A stretch of DNA of 64,000 nt, taken from positions 186,001-250,000 of the forward strand of contig SMDE01000005.1 of the NCBI GenBank assembly GCA_004346725.1, read 5' to 3'. Shown in pieces: positions 45,189 to 53,513 of this stretch. Position 1 is the first letter of the stretch, and the number at the start of each line of letters is the position of its first letter. The notes beneath the pieces are model-generated. The model was not told the DNA's origin, made no database searches, and was given only the letters and a program-made list of their open reading frames with translations. Position numbers and translations under genes: made by a program. Source of the stretch: Phytobacter diazotrophicus. Its GTDB lineage: Bacteria; Pseudomonadota; Gammaproteobacteria; Enterobacterales; Enterobacteriaceae.

Positions 45189-46595
45189 ATGTTGGGTTTA
45201 GATGCGTTTCATCTGGCAAGGATCCAGTTTGCCTTTACGGTTTCCTTCCACATTATTTTTCCGGCGATCACCATCGGTCTTGCCAGCTACCTTGCGGTGC
45301 TGGAGGGGCTGTGGTTGAAAACCGGCAATCCGGTGTGGCGTTCGCTCTACCACTTCTGGTCGAAAATCTTCGCCGTCAATTTTGGCATGGGCGTGGTCTC
45401 CGGTCTGGTGATGGCCTATCAATTTGGCACCAACTGGAGCGGATTTTCCCAGTTTGCTGGTAGCATCACCGGCCCGTTACTGACCTATGAAGTGCTGACC
45501 GCGTTCTTCCTCGAAGCCGGGTTCTTAGGGGTGATGCTGTTTGGCTGGAACAAGGTTGGCCCAGGGCTGCACTTCTTCGCCACCTGCATGGTGGCGCTGG
45601 GGACGATCATTTCCACCTTCTGGATCCTCGCCTCCAATAGTTGGATGCAAACGCCGCAGGGCTATGAAATTGTGAATGGCCAGGTGGTACCTGTCGACTG
45701 GTTTGCGGTGGTGTTTAACCCCTCCTTCCCGTATCGCCTGTTGCATATGTCCGTTGCCGCGTTCCTTAGCAGCGCGCTGTTTGTTGGCGCGTCGGCCGCC
45801 TGGCACTTGCTTAAGGGCAATCATTCACCGGCCATTCGCACCATGTTTTCCATGGCGCTGTGGATGACACTCATTGTGGCCCCTATCCAGGCGCTGATCG
45901 GCGATATGCACGGGCTGAACACGCTTGAGCATCAGCCCGCCAAAATTGCGGCGATAGAGGGCCATTGGGAAAACCCACCCGGCGAGCCGACGCCTTTGTT
46001 GCTGTTTGGCTGGCCGGATATGGAACAAGAGCGCACCCGCTATGGGCTGGCGATTCCGGCGCTGGGTAGCCTGATCCTCACCCACAGCCTGGACAAACAG
46101 GTTCCCGCGCTGAAATCGTTCGCCAAAGAAGACCGGCCTAATTCGACCGTGGTGTTCTGGTCGTTTCGCCTGATGGTGGGGCTTGGTCTGTTGATGATAT
46201 TGCTGGGTGTTGTCGCCGTGTGGCTGCGCCGCAAGCAGCGCCTCTATCACTCGCGCCCGTTTCTGTGGTTCGCATTATTGATGGGGCCATCGGGTTTGCT
46301 GGCGATTCTTGCCGGTTGGGTGACCACAGAGGTGGGCCGCCAGCCGTGGGTGGTCTATGGCTTGCAGCGCACCGCCGATGCCGTTTCCGCCCATGGCACG
46401 CTGCACATGAGCATTAGCCTGCTGGGTTTTATCCTCGTTTACAGTTCGGTGTTTGGCGTGGGGTACAGCTACATGGTGCGGTTGATTAAAAAAGGGCCTC
46501 AGGCGAATGAATCCTTTGCCAGTGAACAGGATGGACGCCCCGCCCGGCCGCTTTCTGCGGTGAATACTCACGACAGTCTGCAGGAGAAACCGTAA
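45189..46595 (+). CDS. cioA: Cytochrome bd-type ubiquinol oxidase subunit I, CioA-like
   Basis: A 468-residue inner-membrane quinol oxidase subunit. The heme ligand H21 is in FHIIFPAITIG, a second histidine in YRLLHMSVAAF, and the family mark GRQPW is in TTEVGRQPWVVYG. The quinol loop is short, like that of the cyanide-insensitive CioA/AppC class rather than of CydA, and retains K and E in QPAKIAAIEG. It moves electrons from ubiquinol to oxygen. The stop overlaps the start of subunit II by one base. Confidence 0.9.
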   Translation: MLGLDAFHLARIQFAFTVSFHIIFPAITIGLASYLAVLEGLWLKTGNPVWRSLYHFWSKIFAVNFGMGVVSGLVMAYQFGTNWSGFSQFAGSITGPLLTYEVLTAFFLEAGFLGVMLFGWNKVGPGLHFFATCMVALGTIISTFWILASNSWMQTPQGYEIVNGQVVPVDWFAVVFNPSFPYRLLHMSVAAFLSSALFVGASAAWHLLKGNHSPAIRTMFSMALWMTLIVAPIQALIGDMHGLNTLEHQPAKIAAIEGHWENPPGEPTPLLLFGWPDMEQERTRYGLAIPALGSLILTHSLDKQVPALKSFAKEDRPNSTVVFWSFRLMVGLGLLMILLGVVAVWLRRKQRLYHSRPFLWFALLMGPSGLLAILAGWVTTEVGRQPWVVYGLQRTADAVSAHGTLHMSISLLGFILVYSSVFGVGYSYMVRLIKKGPQANESFASEQDGRPARPLSAVNTHDSLQEKP

Positions 46596-47605
46596 TGGGT
46601 ATCGATCTTTCGCTTATCTGGTTTGTGATTATCGTCTTTGCCACCCTGATGTATATCGTGATGGACGGTTTTGATCTGGGGATTGGCATTCTCTTTCCCG
46701 CGACGCAAAACGCCGAAGACCGCGATGTGATGGTGAATAGCGTCGCCCCGGTATGGGACGGCAACGAAACCTGGCTGGTGCTCGGCGGTGCGGCGCTGTT
46801 TGGCGCCTTCCCGCTGGCGTATGCGGTGATTATCGATGCGCTGACCATTCCGCTCACGCTGATGCTGGTGGGGTTAATTTTTCGCGGTGTAGCCTTTGAG
46901 TTTCGCTTCAAAGCGACACCCGCGCACCGTCCTTTCTGGGATAAAGCGTTCTTAGGCGGCTCGATTCTGGCAACCTTCACACAGGGGGTCGTTGTTGGGG
47001 CGGTGATTAACGGTTTTCCGGTCAACGGGCGCACCTTCGCCGGGGGCCCCTTCGACTGGTTGAGCCCGTTCACTCTGTTTTGTGGCCTCGGGCTGGTGGT
47101 CGCCTATGCCTTGCTGGGGGCGACGTGGCTGGTGATGAAGAGCGAAAACAGCTTGCATACGCGGATGCGCCAGCTCGCAAAGCGGCTCTTACTGGCCCTG
47201 CTGCTGGTGATTGCGGTAATCAGTCTCTGGACACCGCTTGCCCACCCGGCCATCGCCAGCCGCTGGTTTACGTTGCCGAATCTGTTTTTCCTGCTGCCCG
47301 TCCCTGTATTAGTCGTACTGCTGAGCCTGTGGCAATGGCGCAGCCTGAATCATCCACAGAGCGAAAAATTACCGTTTATGCTGACGCTCGGGCTGATCTT
47401 CCTCGGATTCAGCGGGCTTGGCATCAGTATCTGGCCACATATTATTCCGCCGTCCATTACCCTGTGGCAGGCGGCAGCCCCCGCACAAAGCCAGGGCTTT
47501 ATGTTGGTTGGCGCGCTGCTGATTATCCCGATTATTCTTGTCTATACCTTCTGGAGCTACTACGTATTTCGCGGCAAAGTTCAGCATGGGGAGGGATATC
47601 ACTGA
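46595..47605 (+). CDS. cioB: Cytochrome bd-type ubiquinol oxidase subunit II, CioB-like
   Basis: A 336-residue inner-membrane protein with about nine segments. The characteristic VMDGFDLGIGILFPATQNAEDRDVMVNSVAPVWDGNETWLVLGGAALFGAFP motif opens it. It makes the heterodimer with subunit I. It overlaps the upstream stop by one base and its own stop overlaps the small subunit by one base (TGATG), so all three genes are coupled. Confidence 0.93.
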   Translation: MGIDLSLIWFVIIVFATLMYIVMDGFDLGIGILFPATQNAEDRDVMVNSVAPVWDGNETWLVLGGAALFGAFPLAYAVIIDALTIPLTLMLVGLIFRGVAFEFRFKATPAHRPFWDKAFLGGSILATFTQGVVVGAVINGFPVNGRTFAGGPFDWLSPFTLFCGLGLVVAYALLGATWLVMKSENSLHTRMRQLAKRLLLALLLVIAVISLWTPLAHPAIASRWFTLPNLFFLLPVPVLVVLLSLWQWRSLNHPQSEKLPFMLTLGLIFLGFSGLGISIWPHIIPPSITLWQAAAPAQSQGFMLVGALLIIPIILVYTFWSYYVFRGKVQHGEGYH

Positions 47606-47733
47606 TGCAACAACCCTTATGGAAGCGCCTGATGTGGCTGGTCGTTTTATGGGGCGGCAGTGTGCTGGCCCTTGCGCTGGTCGGCCTGTTTTTCCGCGTA
47701 CTGATGACCGCCGCGGGGTTTAAGTCGCACTAG
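47605..47733 (+). CDS. Small bd-oxidase subunit (DUF2474-type, 42 residues)
   Basis: A 42-residue single-segment membrane peptide: MQQPLWKRLMWLVVLWGGSV, then a hydrophobic helix to FFRVLMTAAGFKSH. It resembles the DUF2474 group that follows cioAB genes and replaces the CydX-type small subunit. It starts one base inside the subunit II stop codon, which secures its reading frame as genuine. Confidence 0.85.
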   Translation: MQQPLWKRLMWLVVLWGGSVLALALVGLFFRVLMTAAGFKSH

Positions 47734-47767
47734 TTTTATGACCCGGCGACGTATACAACCGGCTTGC

Positions 47768-47806
47768 AAAGCTGCCCTGATGCTGAACATCAGGGCAGCT
47801 TTTTTA
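47768..47806. terminator. Bidirectional terminator between the oxidase operon and the FIST chemoreceptor
   Basis: AAGCTGCCCTGATG (47769-47782) pairs with CATCAGGGCAGCTT (47788-47801) around CTGAA, followed by T. A perfect 14-bp stem, one of the strongest terminators in the window. It also overlaps the stop codon of the convergent receptor gene. Confidence 0.9.
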
Positions 47807-49771
47807 GTGCTGGCCGTGGCGGGTGGAGAGTTTTTGCAACACCGTCAGTTGCGCCACCGCTTCCTGCATCGCATCCATGCCGGATGTCAGGGCGTGCAGG
47901 CTACTGAGATGCTTCACAATATTATCCCGTTCGTTATTGGTTTTACTGCTCATGGCCGCGATGGTGTCAGCCGCGGAAATGGAGTGCTGAGCCATATTGC
48001 TGGCGGTCTCCACGGTATTATTGGCAACAGTACGGATGCGGGAAATCGTATTTACCGCCTGGTTGATATTGGCGGCCGTAGCGTCTGCCTGCTCTTTGGA
48101 CGAGTGCGCCAGCCGCCGGACTTCGCTTGCCACCACGGCAAATCCGCGCCCTGCTTCACCCGCCCGCGCAGCTTCCACCGCCGCATTGAGCGCGAGAATA
48201 TTCGTCTGAAAAGCAATGTTACTGATCCCGCTGGTTATCTCATTAATCCCCGCTGAGATTTTCTCCAGGTCGTCCAGCCCTTCCACCAACCGGTTTTGCG
48301 CCTGTTGGCTCTTGAGCGCAATATCGCTGATCGAACGAATGCTATTTTCTGCCATTCCTAAGGTGTCGTTTTGTGTCTGCGTCGCGGCTTCCAGCATCGG
48401 TAATGCCGTCATCAGGGGACCCAATTTTTGTTGATATGCCACGACACGATTGATCACACCGCTTTGAAAATCATTCAGTGCCTCCCAACGGCGCAGCGCA
48501 CGCTGGGCGTAATGCCCGGCATATCGTGCATATTCCACCGGGAAATGCGCCATGGCTTTCACGTCATGATTGAAAAAGACCAGCGCGGAGAGCGTCTGAT
48601 TAATGGGAACGCCGAGGATCTCCCCAAAGCTGGAAAAACCGGCAGCGGGCAAGCCTTTAAAGAAATGGGCATTGTGTAAGTGTGATTCGCTGCCAAGACG
48701 GCGCAAAATACAGTCATTCATCAGAATGGCCGCCGGTTTACCTCGTCCGGTAATAAAGTTTTTCCAGTCATGCAGTGTCGCTTGTTTAAAGTCGGTTTCT
48801 TCCAGTAAATGCAAGCGATCGCCAAATTCCAGATCACAGAAAAAATGAACGCCTTCAGCATCAATTTTTGCGACAGAGCGAATGAAATATTCATCTCCGA
48901 CTTTAACCCCGAAAGTGAGCCCTTTTAGTTTATCTGCCACCTGCTGCTCACCACATTGCAGGAGTTCGGCCAGAACAGCAGTGAAAGGCTTCTGTTCACC
49001 CTGTTCATTAAAGACTGACGTCACCGTTCGGGCGACCGGATCCGCCTGAGCAATCAGCCAGCTTTTATTGCGTGGTTTGAAGTTTTGGCTTTTGAAGGGT
49101 GCGAAGGATTTTCCTGGTGCCATTTTGCAAAAGATAATCACCGCTTTGCCCTGCAGCACTTTGCCATTCACGCTTATCCAGGTGCCGTCAAAGGTGAGTT
49201 TGCCGCCTGCTGAACCGCCGATAGCCAGGCAGGGAAAACGCCCACAATTATACCAGGCCTGCATCAGAAAGCCTTCGGAGGCAGAGAGCCCGTCACAGTA
49301 CACCATGGCAAAAGTATGATCTGAGGAGAGCGGCATGCGTACCTGTAACCGCTCCAGCTCGTTCTGAATTGCAATGATGCGATCTGTTGCTGTTCGGGTA
49401 TCTTTAACATGTAAATCAATAATATGGGTTTCGTGCCCGGCAATGAGTGTTTTGGGCAGCATTAACCAGCTACCCTGTTGCCCCGCCGCATCACAATAGG
49501 TCGTCTCACGACAGCTACTGCTCAATGCGCCACTGGAAGAAAGCGTAATAACCGTTAAGGCTGGAGAAGAAAACCGTTGCCACGCCTGGCTCACGTTTGA
49601 ATAGTCGGCACCAGGGGGAACGAATGTCATGAGGATACCGCTGGCTTTATTGCTTAAACCCGCTGCTGATAATGACTGAGGCATATTCTGGCAATCATAG
49701 GTACCATTCGCAGGCTGTGAGCGGCTGCGGCCTAAGGATGCGGTTAAAAACCTTTTCGCCATAGATAACAT
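47804..49771 (-). CDS. Soluble methyl-accepting chemotaxis-type receptor with FIST_N/FIST_C sensor
   Basis: A 655-residue protein with no membrane segment. Residues about 40-250 look like FIST_N ([60 protein letters not shown]) and 260-400 like FIST_C ([31 protein letters not shown]); FIST domains are predicted small-ligand, probably amino acid, sensors. The C-terminal third is a chemoreceptor signalling hairpin with tip [36 protein letters not shown]. It should act at a cytoplasmic receptor array. ATG 49771 has AAAGGTGAAAT before it. No docking pentapeptide ends the protein (RHGQH). A sigma-28 promoter precedes it. Confidence 0.85.
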   Translation of the reverse strand: MLSMAKRFLTASLGRSRSQPANGTYDCQNMPQSLSAAGLSNKASGILMTFVPPGADYSNVSQAWQRFSSPALTVITLSSSGALSSSCRETTYCDAAGQQGSWLMLPKTLIAGHETHIIDLHVKDTRTATDRIIAIQNELERLQVRMPLSSDHTFAMVYCDGLSASEGFLMQAWYNCGRFPCLAIGGSAGGKLTFDGTWISVNGKVLQGKAVIIFCKMAPGKSFAPFKSQNFKPRNKSWLIAQADPVARTVTSVFNEQGEQKPFTAVLAELLQCGEQQVADKLKGLTFGVKVGDEYFIRSVAKIDAEGVHFFCDLEFGDRLHLLEETDFKQATLHDWKNFITGRGKPAAILMNDCILRRLGSESHLHNAHFFKGLPAAGFSSFGEILGVPINQTLSALVFFNHDVKAMAHFPVEYARYAGHYAQRALRRWEALNDFQSGVINRVVAYQQKLGPLMTALPMLEAATQTQNDTLGMAENSIRSISDIALKSQQAQNRLVEGLDDLEKISAGINEITSGISNIAFQTNILALNAAVEAARAGEAGRGFAVVASEVRRLAHSSKEQADATAANINQAVNTISRIRTVANNTVETASNMAQHSISAADTIAAMSSKTNNERDNIVKHLSSLHALTSGMDAMQEAVAQLTVLQKLSTRHGQH

Positions 49772-50228
49772 ATTTCACCTTTTATGTATTATGAGATCAT
49801 TTATAGGGTGGAGCGTCTGGTGAATTTATGGAACTTAGCAGGCTATACATCAAGTCTATGATTTTTACAGTGCCGGGAAATTCCACGAATATATTTTGAT
49901 CACAGTGTAATTATCGTCAAACTAAGTGAAATCTTTAACGAAACTCAATAAAACCCACACGGGCACAGTGGAATTAAAACTATAAAAATCAAAGAGTAAT
50001 AAAATGAGATGCGAGTATCATTATTTAACCTGTGAAAATTATGTTAATAGTGTGATGCAACGCATAAATTGCAGCAAATAATAAAATTACTGTCAGTCAG
50101 GTAACATATTCGTTTATTTTTTACAGTTACTATGGAAGGAATATTCTTAATTAAAGATGTCTTCATACTCTCTCCACGATTTGTTGTTGAAATCCGTGTC
50201 ACTCAGATAAATGAGAGAAGGAGTGAGT
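49772..50228. other. Divergent control region, FIST receptor and His/Pro-rich gene
   Basis: 457 bp, AT-rich, without a gene. It holds the sigma-28 promoter at 49911-49937 for the receptor. For the plus-strand gene the likely promoter is near 50105-50150; I could not identify a regulator box. Confidence 0.45.
49911..49937 (-). promoter_or_regulatory. Sigma-28 (FliA) flagellar promoter of the FIST receptor
   Basis: On the minus strand TAAAGATT, 11 bp, GACGATAA. Both elements differ from the FliA consensus TAAAGTTT-N11-GCCGATAA at one base. Expected start of transcription is about 130 bp before the receptor ATG. It ties the soluble receptor to flagellar gene control. Confidence 0.72.
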
Positions 50229-50522
50229 ATGAAAAAGATCGTGACACTGTCTGCCATTGTGGCCATGAGTTTGTCGTCTTATGTGTTTGCCGCAGACAAC
50301 GCGCCTGTCCCACCGCAAAAATATCCGCTAACGCACGACGGTCAGCCGCCGCGTCATGACGACAAAAACCCGCAACATGCGCGGGAGCACAGGAATAATG
50401 ACGGGAAAACGTGGAAGCATGATGACAGCGCGCATCACCGCGACGGCCAACCGCCAAAGCATGACGGCAAACAGCCGCCCAAAGACGGTAAAAAACCGCC
50501 GTTGCTGGATGATAAACGCTAA
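50229..50522 (+). CDS. Small exported His/Pro/Asp-rich protein, unknown
   Basis: A 97-residue protein with a signal peptide MKKIVTLSAIVAMSLSSYVFA and a mature part dominated by H, P, D and K with a repeated [D/H]DGxQPP[K/R]HD pattern (LTHDGQPPRHDD, HRDGQPPKHDGKQPPKDGKKPP). It is unlikely to fold alone and could bind divalent metals in the periplasm. The ATG at 50229 follows AAGGAGTGAG. The frame extends to 50211, which lacks a good RBS. No family is recognised. Confidence 0.75.
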   Translation: MKKIVTLSAIVAMSLSSYVFAADNAPVPPQKYPLTHDGQPPRHDDKNPQHAREHRNNDGKTWKHDDSAHHRDGQPPKHDGKQPPKDGKKPPLLDDKR

Positions 50523-50531
50523 AATGTAAAT

Positions 50532-50561
50532 ACAGTCGCGGCAATACCCTGCCGCGACTGT
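50532..50561. terminator. Terminator-like hairpin between the His/Pro-rich gene and rlhA
   Basis: ACAGTCGCGGCA (50532-50543) and TGCCGCGACTGT (50550-50561) form a perfect 12-bp stem around ATACCC. T-tracts are poor on both sides, but it lies between convergent genes and probably blocks read-through. Confidence 0.7.
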
Positions 50562-50576
50562 GCGGGATGTGCTGTC

Positions 50577-52541
50577 TTAAACGCCTTTGCGCTTAGGCAG
50601 CGTTTTCAACAGATCTTCAGGGCTGACCGATGCCACAACACTCCCGGCGAGCGGCATCTTCAGAATGTGATTTTTGATTTTCCCAACCACATGCATTTCA
50701 CATGGCCGGCAATCGAATTTCAGCGTAAGCACTTCATCGCCATGCACCAGTTGCATTGGGGTTGCCTTCCAGCTTTTGATATTCCCTTTGGCCTGTTTCG
50801 GGCACAGGTTAAAGGCAAAGCGCAGGCAGTGTTTGGTGATCATCACCGGCACATCGCCCTTCTCTTCATGCATTTCATATGCGCCATCAATCAGTTGCAC
50901 ACCGAAACGCTGGTAGAACTCACGCGCTTTATGGTTGTAAACGTTCGCCAGGAAAGTCAGATGGGTATCAGGATAGACCGGTGCCGGATCGGAGACAGCT
51001 TTACGGCTGCCGCGCTGATAACTCGCCAGACGCGCCTCATCAAGCATTTCAACGGTGTCGCGACGAAACGCATTTAACATACTGTTCGGCACAAACAATG
51101 CACCCGGCAAGTTGATAGCGATATGACGCGCGTAGTAGATGGTTTGACCCAGTTTTGCCACGCCCTCTTTCAGGCTATTGATCGCTTTTTCCGCGTTGTT
51201 AGCCTCATCGAATTGCCCGTCGAGAGTATGGGTCACGCTGACCCCATCTTCACTGGTCAGGGTCAGCACCAGTTGTTCCTGCCAGCCGCTCACTTCAATA
51301 TCCACGGCAATGCGACGTTCACTGGAGGTTTTGGTCAGTGCCTGTTGCCAGTTATGGTCCAGGTTACGGTTCAGCGGATGGTGCGGGCGCACTTTATACA
51401 TCTCCGCGGGCATTTCATTCGGCCAGACGCGGTAACGACCTTCGCCCGTTTTTTCTACCGTGTTGGCGCGAAAACCGACAACATCGCGCTTGATGAGTAC
51501 GTTCAGACCATCGCCGTTTGCCAACGGTTCGCTGGCTTCTACGTCCAGGTACTCTTTGGTTACTTTCAGCACTTCACCGACCGGCAGACCGATAAATTTC
51601 GGCGAATCAAACGCACCGATATCGCCTTTACGCGCATTCACAAAATAATCAGTACTACCGCGATGGAAGGTTTTATCGGTGGACGGAATAAAGAAGTGCT
51701 CTGTGCGCCCCGCCGATGCCCGCGCCAGGTCGCCGCGGTCTTCAATAATCGCATCCAGCATTTGGCGATAATGCGCGGTAATGTTTTTTACGTAGCTCAT
51801 GTCTTTGTAGCGCCCTTCAATCTTGAAGGAGCGTACGCCGGCATCAATTAGCGCACCAAGATTAGCGGTCTGGTCATTATCTTTCATCGACAGCAGATGT
51901 TTTTCATAGGCCACGACGCGCCCCTGATCGTCTTTCAGGGTGTACGGCAGGCGGCAGGCCTGTGAGCAGTCCCCACGGTTGGCGCTGCGCCCCGTCTGGG
52001 CGTGGGAAATATAACACTGCCCGGAATAGGCCACGCACAGCGCGCCATGAATAAAGAACTCGATGGTCGCGTCAGTACAGGCGTGAATATCGCGGATCTG
52101 CTGCAGGTTCAGCTCACGCGCCAATACAATCTGGCTAAAACCGGCATCGGAGAGGAACTTCGCCTTTTCTACGCTGCGGATGTCGCACTGGGTACTGGCA
52201 TGCAGCTCAATCGGCGGGATGTCGAGTTGCATGATCCCCATATCCTGCACAATCAGGGCATCCACCCCGGTTTCGTACAGATCGGTAATCAGGCGCTGAG
52301 CAGGCTCCAGCTCATCATCATGCAGAATGGTGTTCAGTGTGATAAACACTTTCGCGCCATAGCGATGGGCAAACGGCACCAGGCTGGCAATATCCTGCAA
52401 GCTGTTGCTGGCGTTATGGCGGGCACCGAACCCCGGGCCGCCGATATAGACCGCGTCCGCACCGTGCAAAATGGCTTCGCGAGCGATCGCGGTGTCACGG
52501 GCAGGGCTTAAGAGTTCAAGATGATGGGGTTGCAGGCGCAT
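50577..52541 (-). CDS. rlhA: 23S rRNA 5-hydroxycytidine C2501 synthase RlhA (YdcP), U32 family
   Basis: A 654-residue U32-family protein very close to E. coli RlhA. The N-terminus HHLELLSPARDTAIAREAILHGADAVYIGGPGFGARHNASNS, the U32 signature IEFFIHGALCVAYSGQCYISHAQTGRSANRGDCSQACRLPY with the conserved cysteines, and the C-terminal FDCRPCEMHVVGKIKNHILK are all present. RlhA hydroxylates C2501 of 23S rRNA in a prephenate-dependent manner. I chose the ATG at 52539-52541, which aligns with the E. coli start; an ATG 18 bp upstream is possible. Confidence 0.93.
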   Translation of the reverse strand: MRLQPHHLELLSPARDTAIAREAILHGADAVYIGGPGFGARHNASNSLQDIASLVPFAHRYGAKVFITLNTILHDDELEPAQRLITDLYETGVDALIVQDMGIMQLDIPPIELHASTQCDIRSVEKAKFLSDAGFSQIVLARELNLQQIRDIHACTDATIEFFIHGALCVAYSGQCYISHAQTGRSANRGDCSQACRLPYTLKDDQGRVVAYEKHLLSMKDNDQTANLGALIDAGVRSFKIEGRYKDMSYVKNITAHYRQMLDAIIEDRGDLARASAGRTEHFFIPSTDKTFHRGSTDYFVNARKGDIGAFDSPKFIGLPVGEVLKVTKEYLDVEASEPLANGDGLNVLIKRDVVGFRANTVEKTGEGRYRVWPNEMPAEMYKVRPHHPLNRNLDHNWQQALTKTSSERRIAVDIEVSGWQEQLVLTLTSEDGVSVTHTLDGQFDEANNAEKAINSLKEGVAKLGQTIYYARHIAINLPGALFVPNSMLNAFRRDTVEMLDEARLASYQRGSRKAVSDPAPVYPDTHLTFLANVYNHKAREFYQRFGVQLIDGAYEMHEEKGDVPVMITKHCLRFAFNLCPKQAKGNIKSWKATPMQLVHGDEVLTLKFDCRPCEMHVVGKIKNHILKMPLAGSVVASVSPEDLLKTLPKRKGV

Positions 52542-52850
52542 ACAATCGTCGTTATCCATTATGTGCAAAATGGCGGCTATTGTAGTCACATCCCCGGCTT
52601 TTCACCACCTGTGGCGAAGGCCAATTTCCGCCAGGCGGCAAAGCATTGATGAAATTGCTATTTTCCAGCCGTAACGGCGCAGGTTAAGGTAACCACTATT
52701 ACGCGAAAGCGTTCAAATGGCGTCGCGGCGGCAAGCGGCAACCTCTGGAGCTTACATGAGTAAGTGACAGAGTGGCCTGGGCAGGCCCAAAGAGGCCATT
52801 TGGAAGAGGACGCGTAATCGGACATTCCTCGTCACGTTGTACGTTGTTGT
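52542..52850. other. Intergenic region between rlhA and sutR with RNA-like structure
   Basis: 309 bp that contain the rlhA promoter and a hairpin-rich stretch. ATTACGCG (52698-52705) pairs with CGCGTAAT (52811-52818), enclosing CTTAC-ATGA-GTAAG and GGCC-rich stems (52773-52798). I cannot match it to a named small RNA. See the finding on this region. Confidence 0.45.
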
Positions 52851-53423
52851 TTACTCGTCGTCGTTCTTTGCCGCAAGCTTGCTTGCGGTTTTTTCTTTTG
52901 GGTAGTGGATAAGCGAGTGGAAATGCGCGCTCTGTGCTGAGCTATTACGATAGGCATGGGGACGGTCGCCAGCGAAACGAATCCCGCTACCCGCCGTCAG
53001 GGTTCGCCACTGCCCTTCAATACACATCTCCAGCACCCCGCCAATCACCACCACATGTTCAATGACCCCCTGCTCATGCGGCGTTGATTCGCTCAGAGCG
53101 CCCGGCGCCAGGATTATCGAGAAGAGATCAAAATGCAGCGCTTCATCCCAGGGGAACAGCGGAGTGACCACCATGGCCTGCTGCTGCGGATCGAAGGAAT
53201 GAGGTGTTTCGCTTTCCGACGGCGCAATAAAGGACGAAAACGGCACATTGAGACCGGTGGCGATTTTCCACAGCGTTGCCACCGTGGGGCTGGACTCATT
53301 ACGTTCAATTTGCCCGAGCATCGCTTTTGACACGCCCGTCTCGTCAGACAGACGTGAGAGGCTCCAGCCGCGCGCCTGACGGAGATTCTTTAAGGTGCTC
53401 GCCAGATAATGTGTTAGATCCAT
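52851..53423 (-). CDS. sutR: XRE-cupin regulator SutR (YdcN)
   Basis: A 190-residue regulator: HTH at about 8-62 (LASTLKNLRQARGWSLSRLSDETGVSKAMLGQIERNESSP) and a cupin with PHEQGVIEHVVVIGGVLEMCIEGQW. It matches E. coli SutR, which controls sulfur-utilisation genes. The ATG at 53421-53423 is preceded by AGGAGG; the longer frame to 53639 has no support. It is divergent from ydcO, with two direct repeats in between. Confidence 0.9.
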   Translation of the reverse strand: MDLTHYLASTLKNLRQARGWSLSRLSDETGVSKAMLGQIERNESSPTVATLWKIATGLNVPFSSFIAPSESETPHSFDPQQQAMVVTPLFPWDEALHFDLFSIILAPGALSESTPHEQGVIEHVVVIGGVLEMCIEGQWRTLTAGSGIRFAGDRPHAYRNSSAQSAHFHSLIHYPKEKTASKLAAKNDDE

Positions 53424-53457
53424 TTTTCCTCCTGTCAGTCTCGCTGCGTATACTTGT

Positions 53458-53502
53458 ACGCTATAACGCACAATGGTACATTCTTTGGACGCTATAACGC
53501 AC
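53458..53502. promoter_or_regulatory. Direct repeats, probable SutR operator
   Basis: ACGCTATAACGCAC occurs at 53458-53471 and again at 53489-53502, start-to-start distance 31 bp, about three helical turns. The copies lie in the sutR-ydcO divergent spacer, the second right before the ydcO RBS. They probably bind SutR on one face of the DNA. Confidence 0.65.
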
Positions 53503-53513
53503 GAGGAAAGATC

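Noticed and set aside
47738-48256. 172-residue plus-strand ORF at the end of the FIST receptor
   Set aside because: Antisense shadow running through the terminator hairpin.
50667-51851. Long plus-strand frames inside rlhA
   Set aside because: Antisense shadows; rlhA is a strong match on the minus strand.
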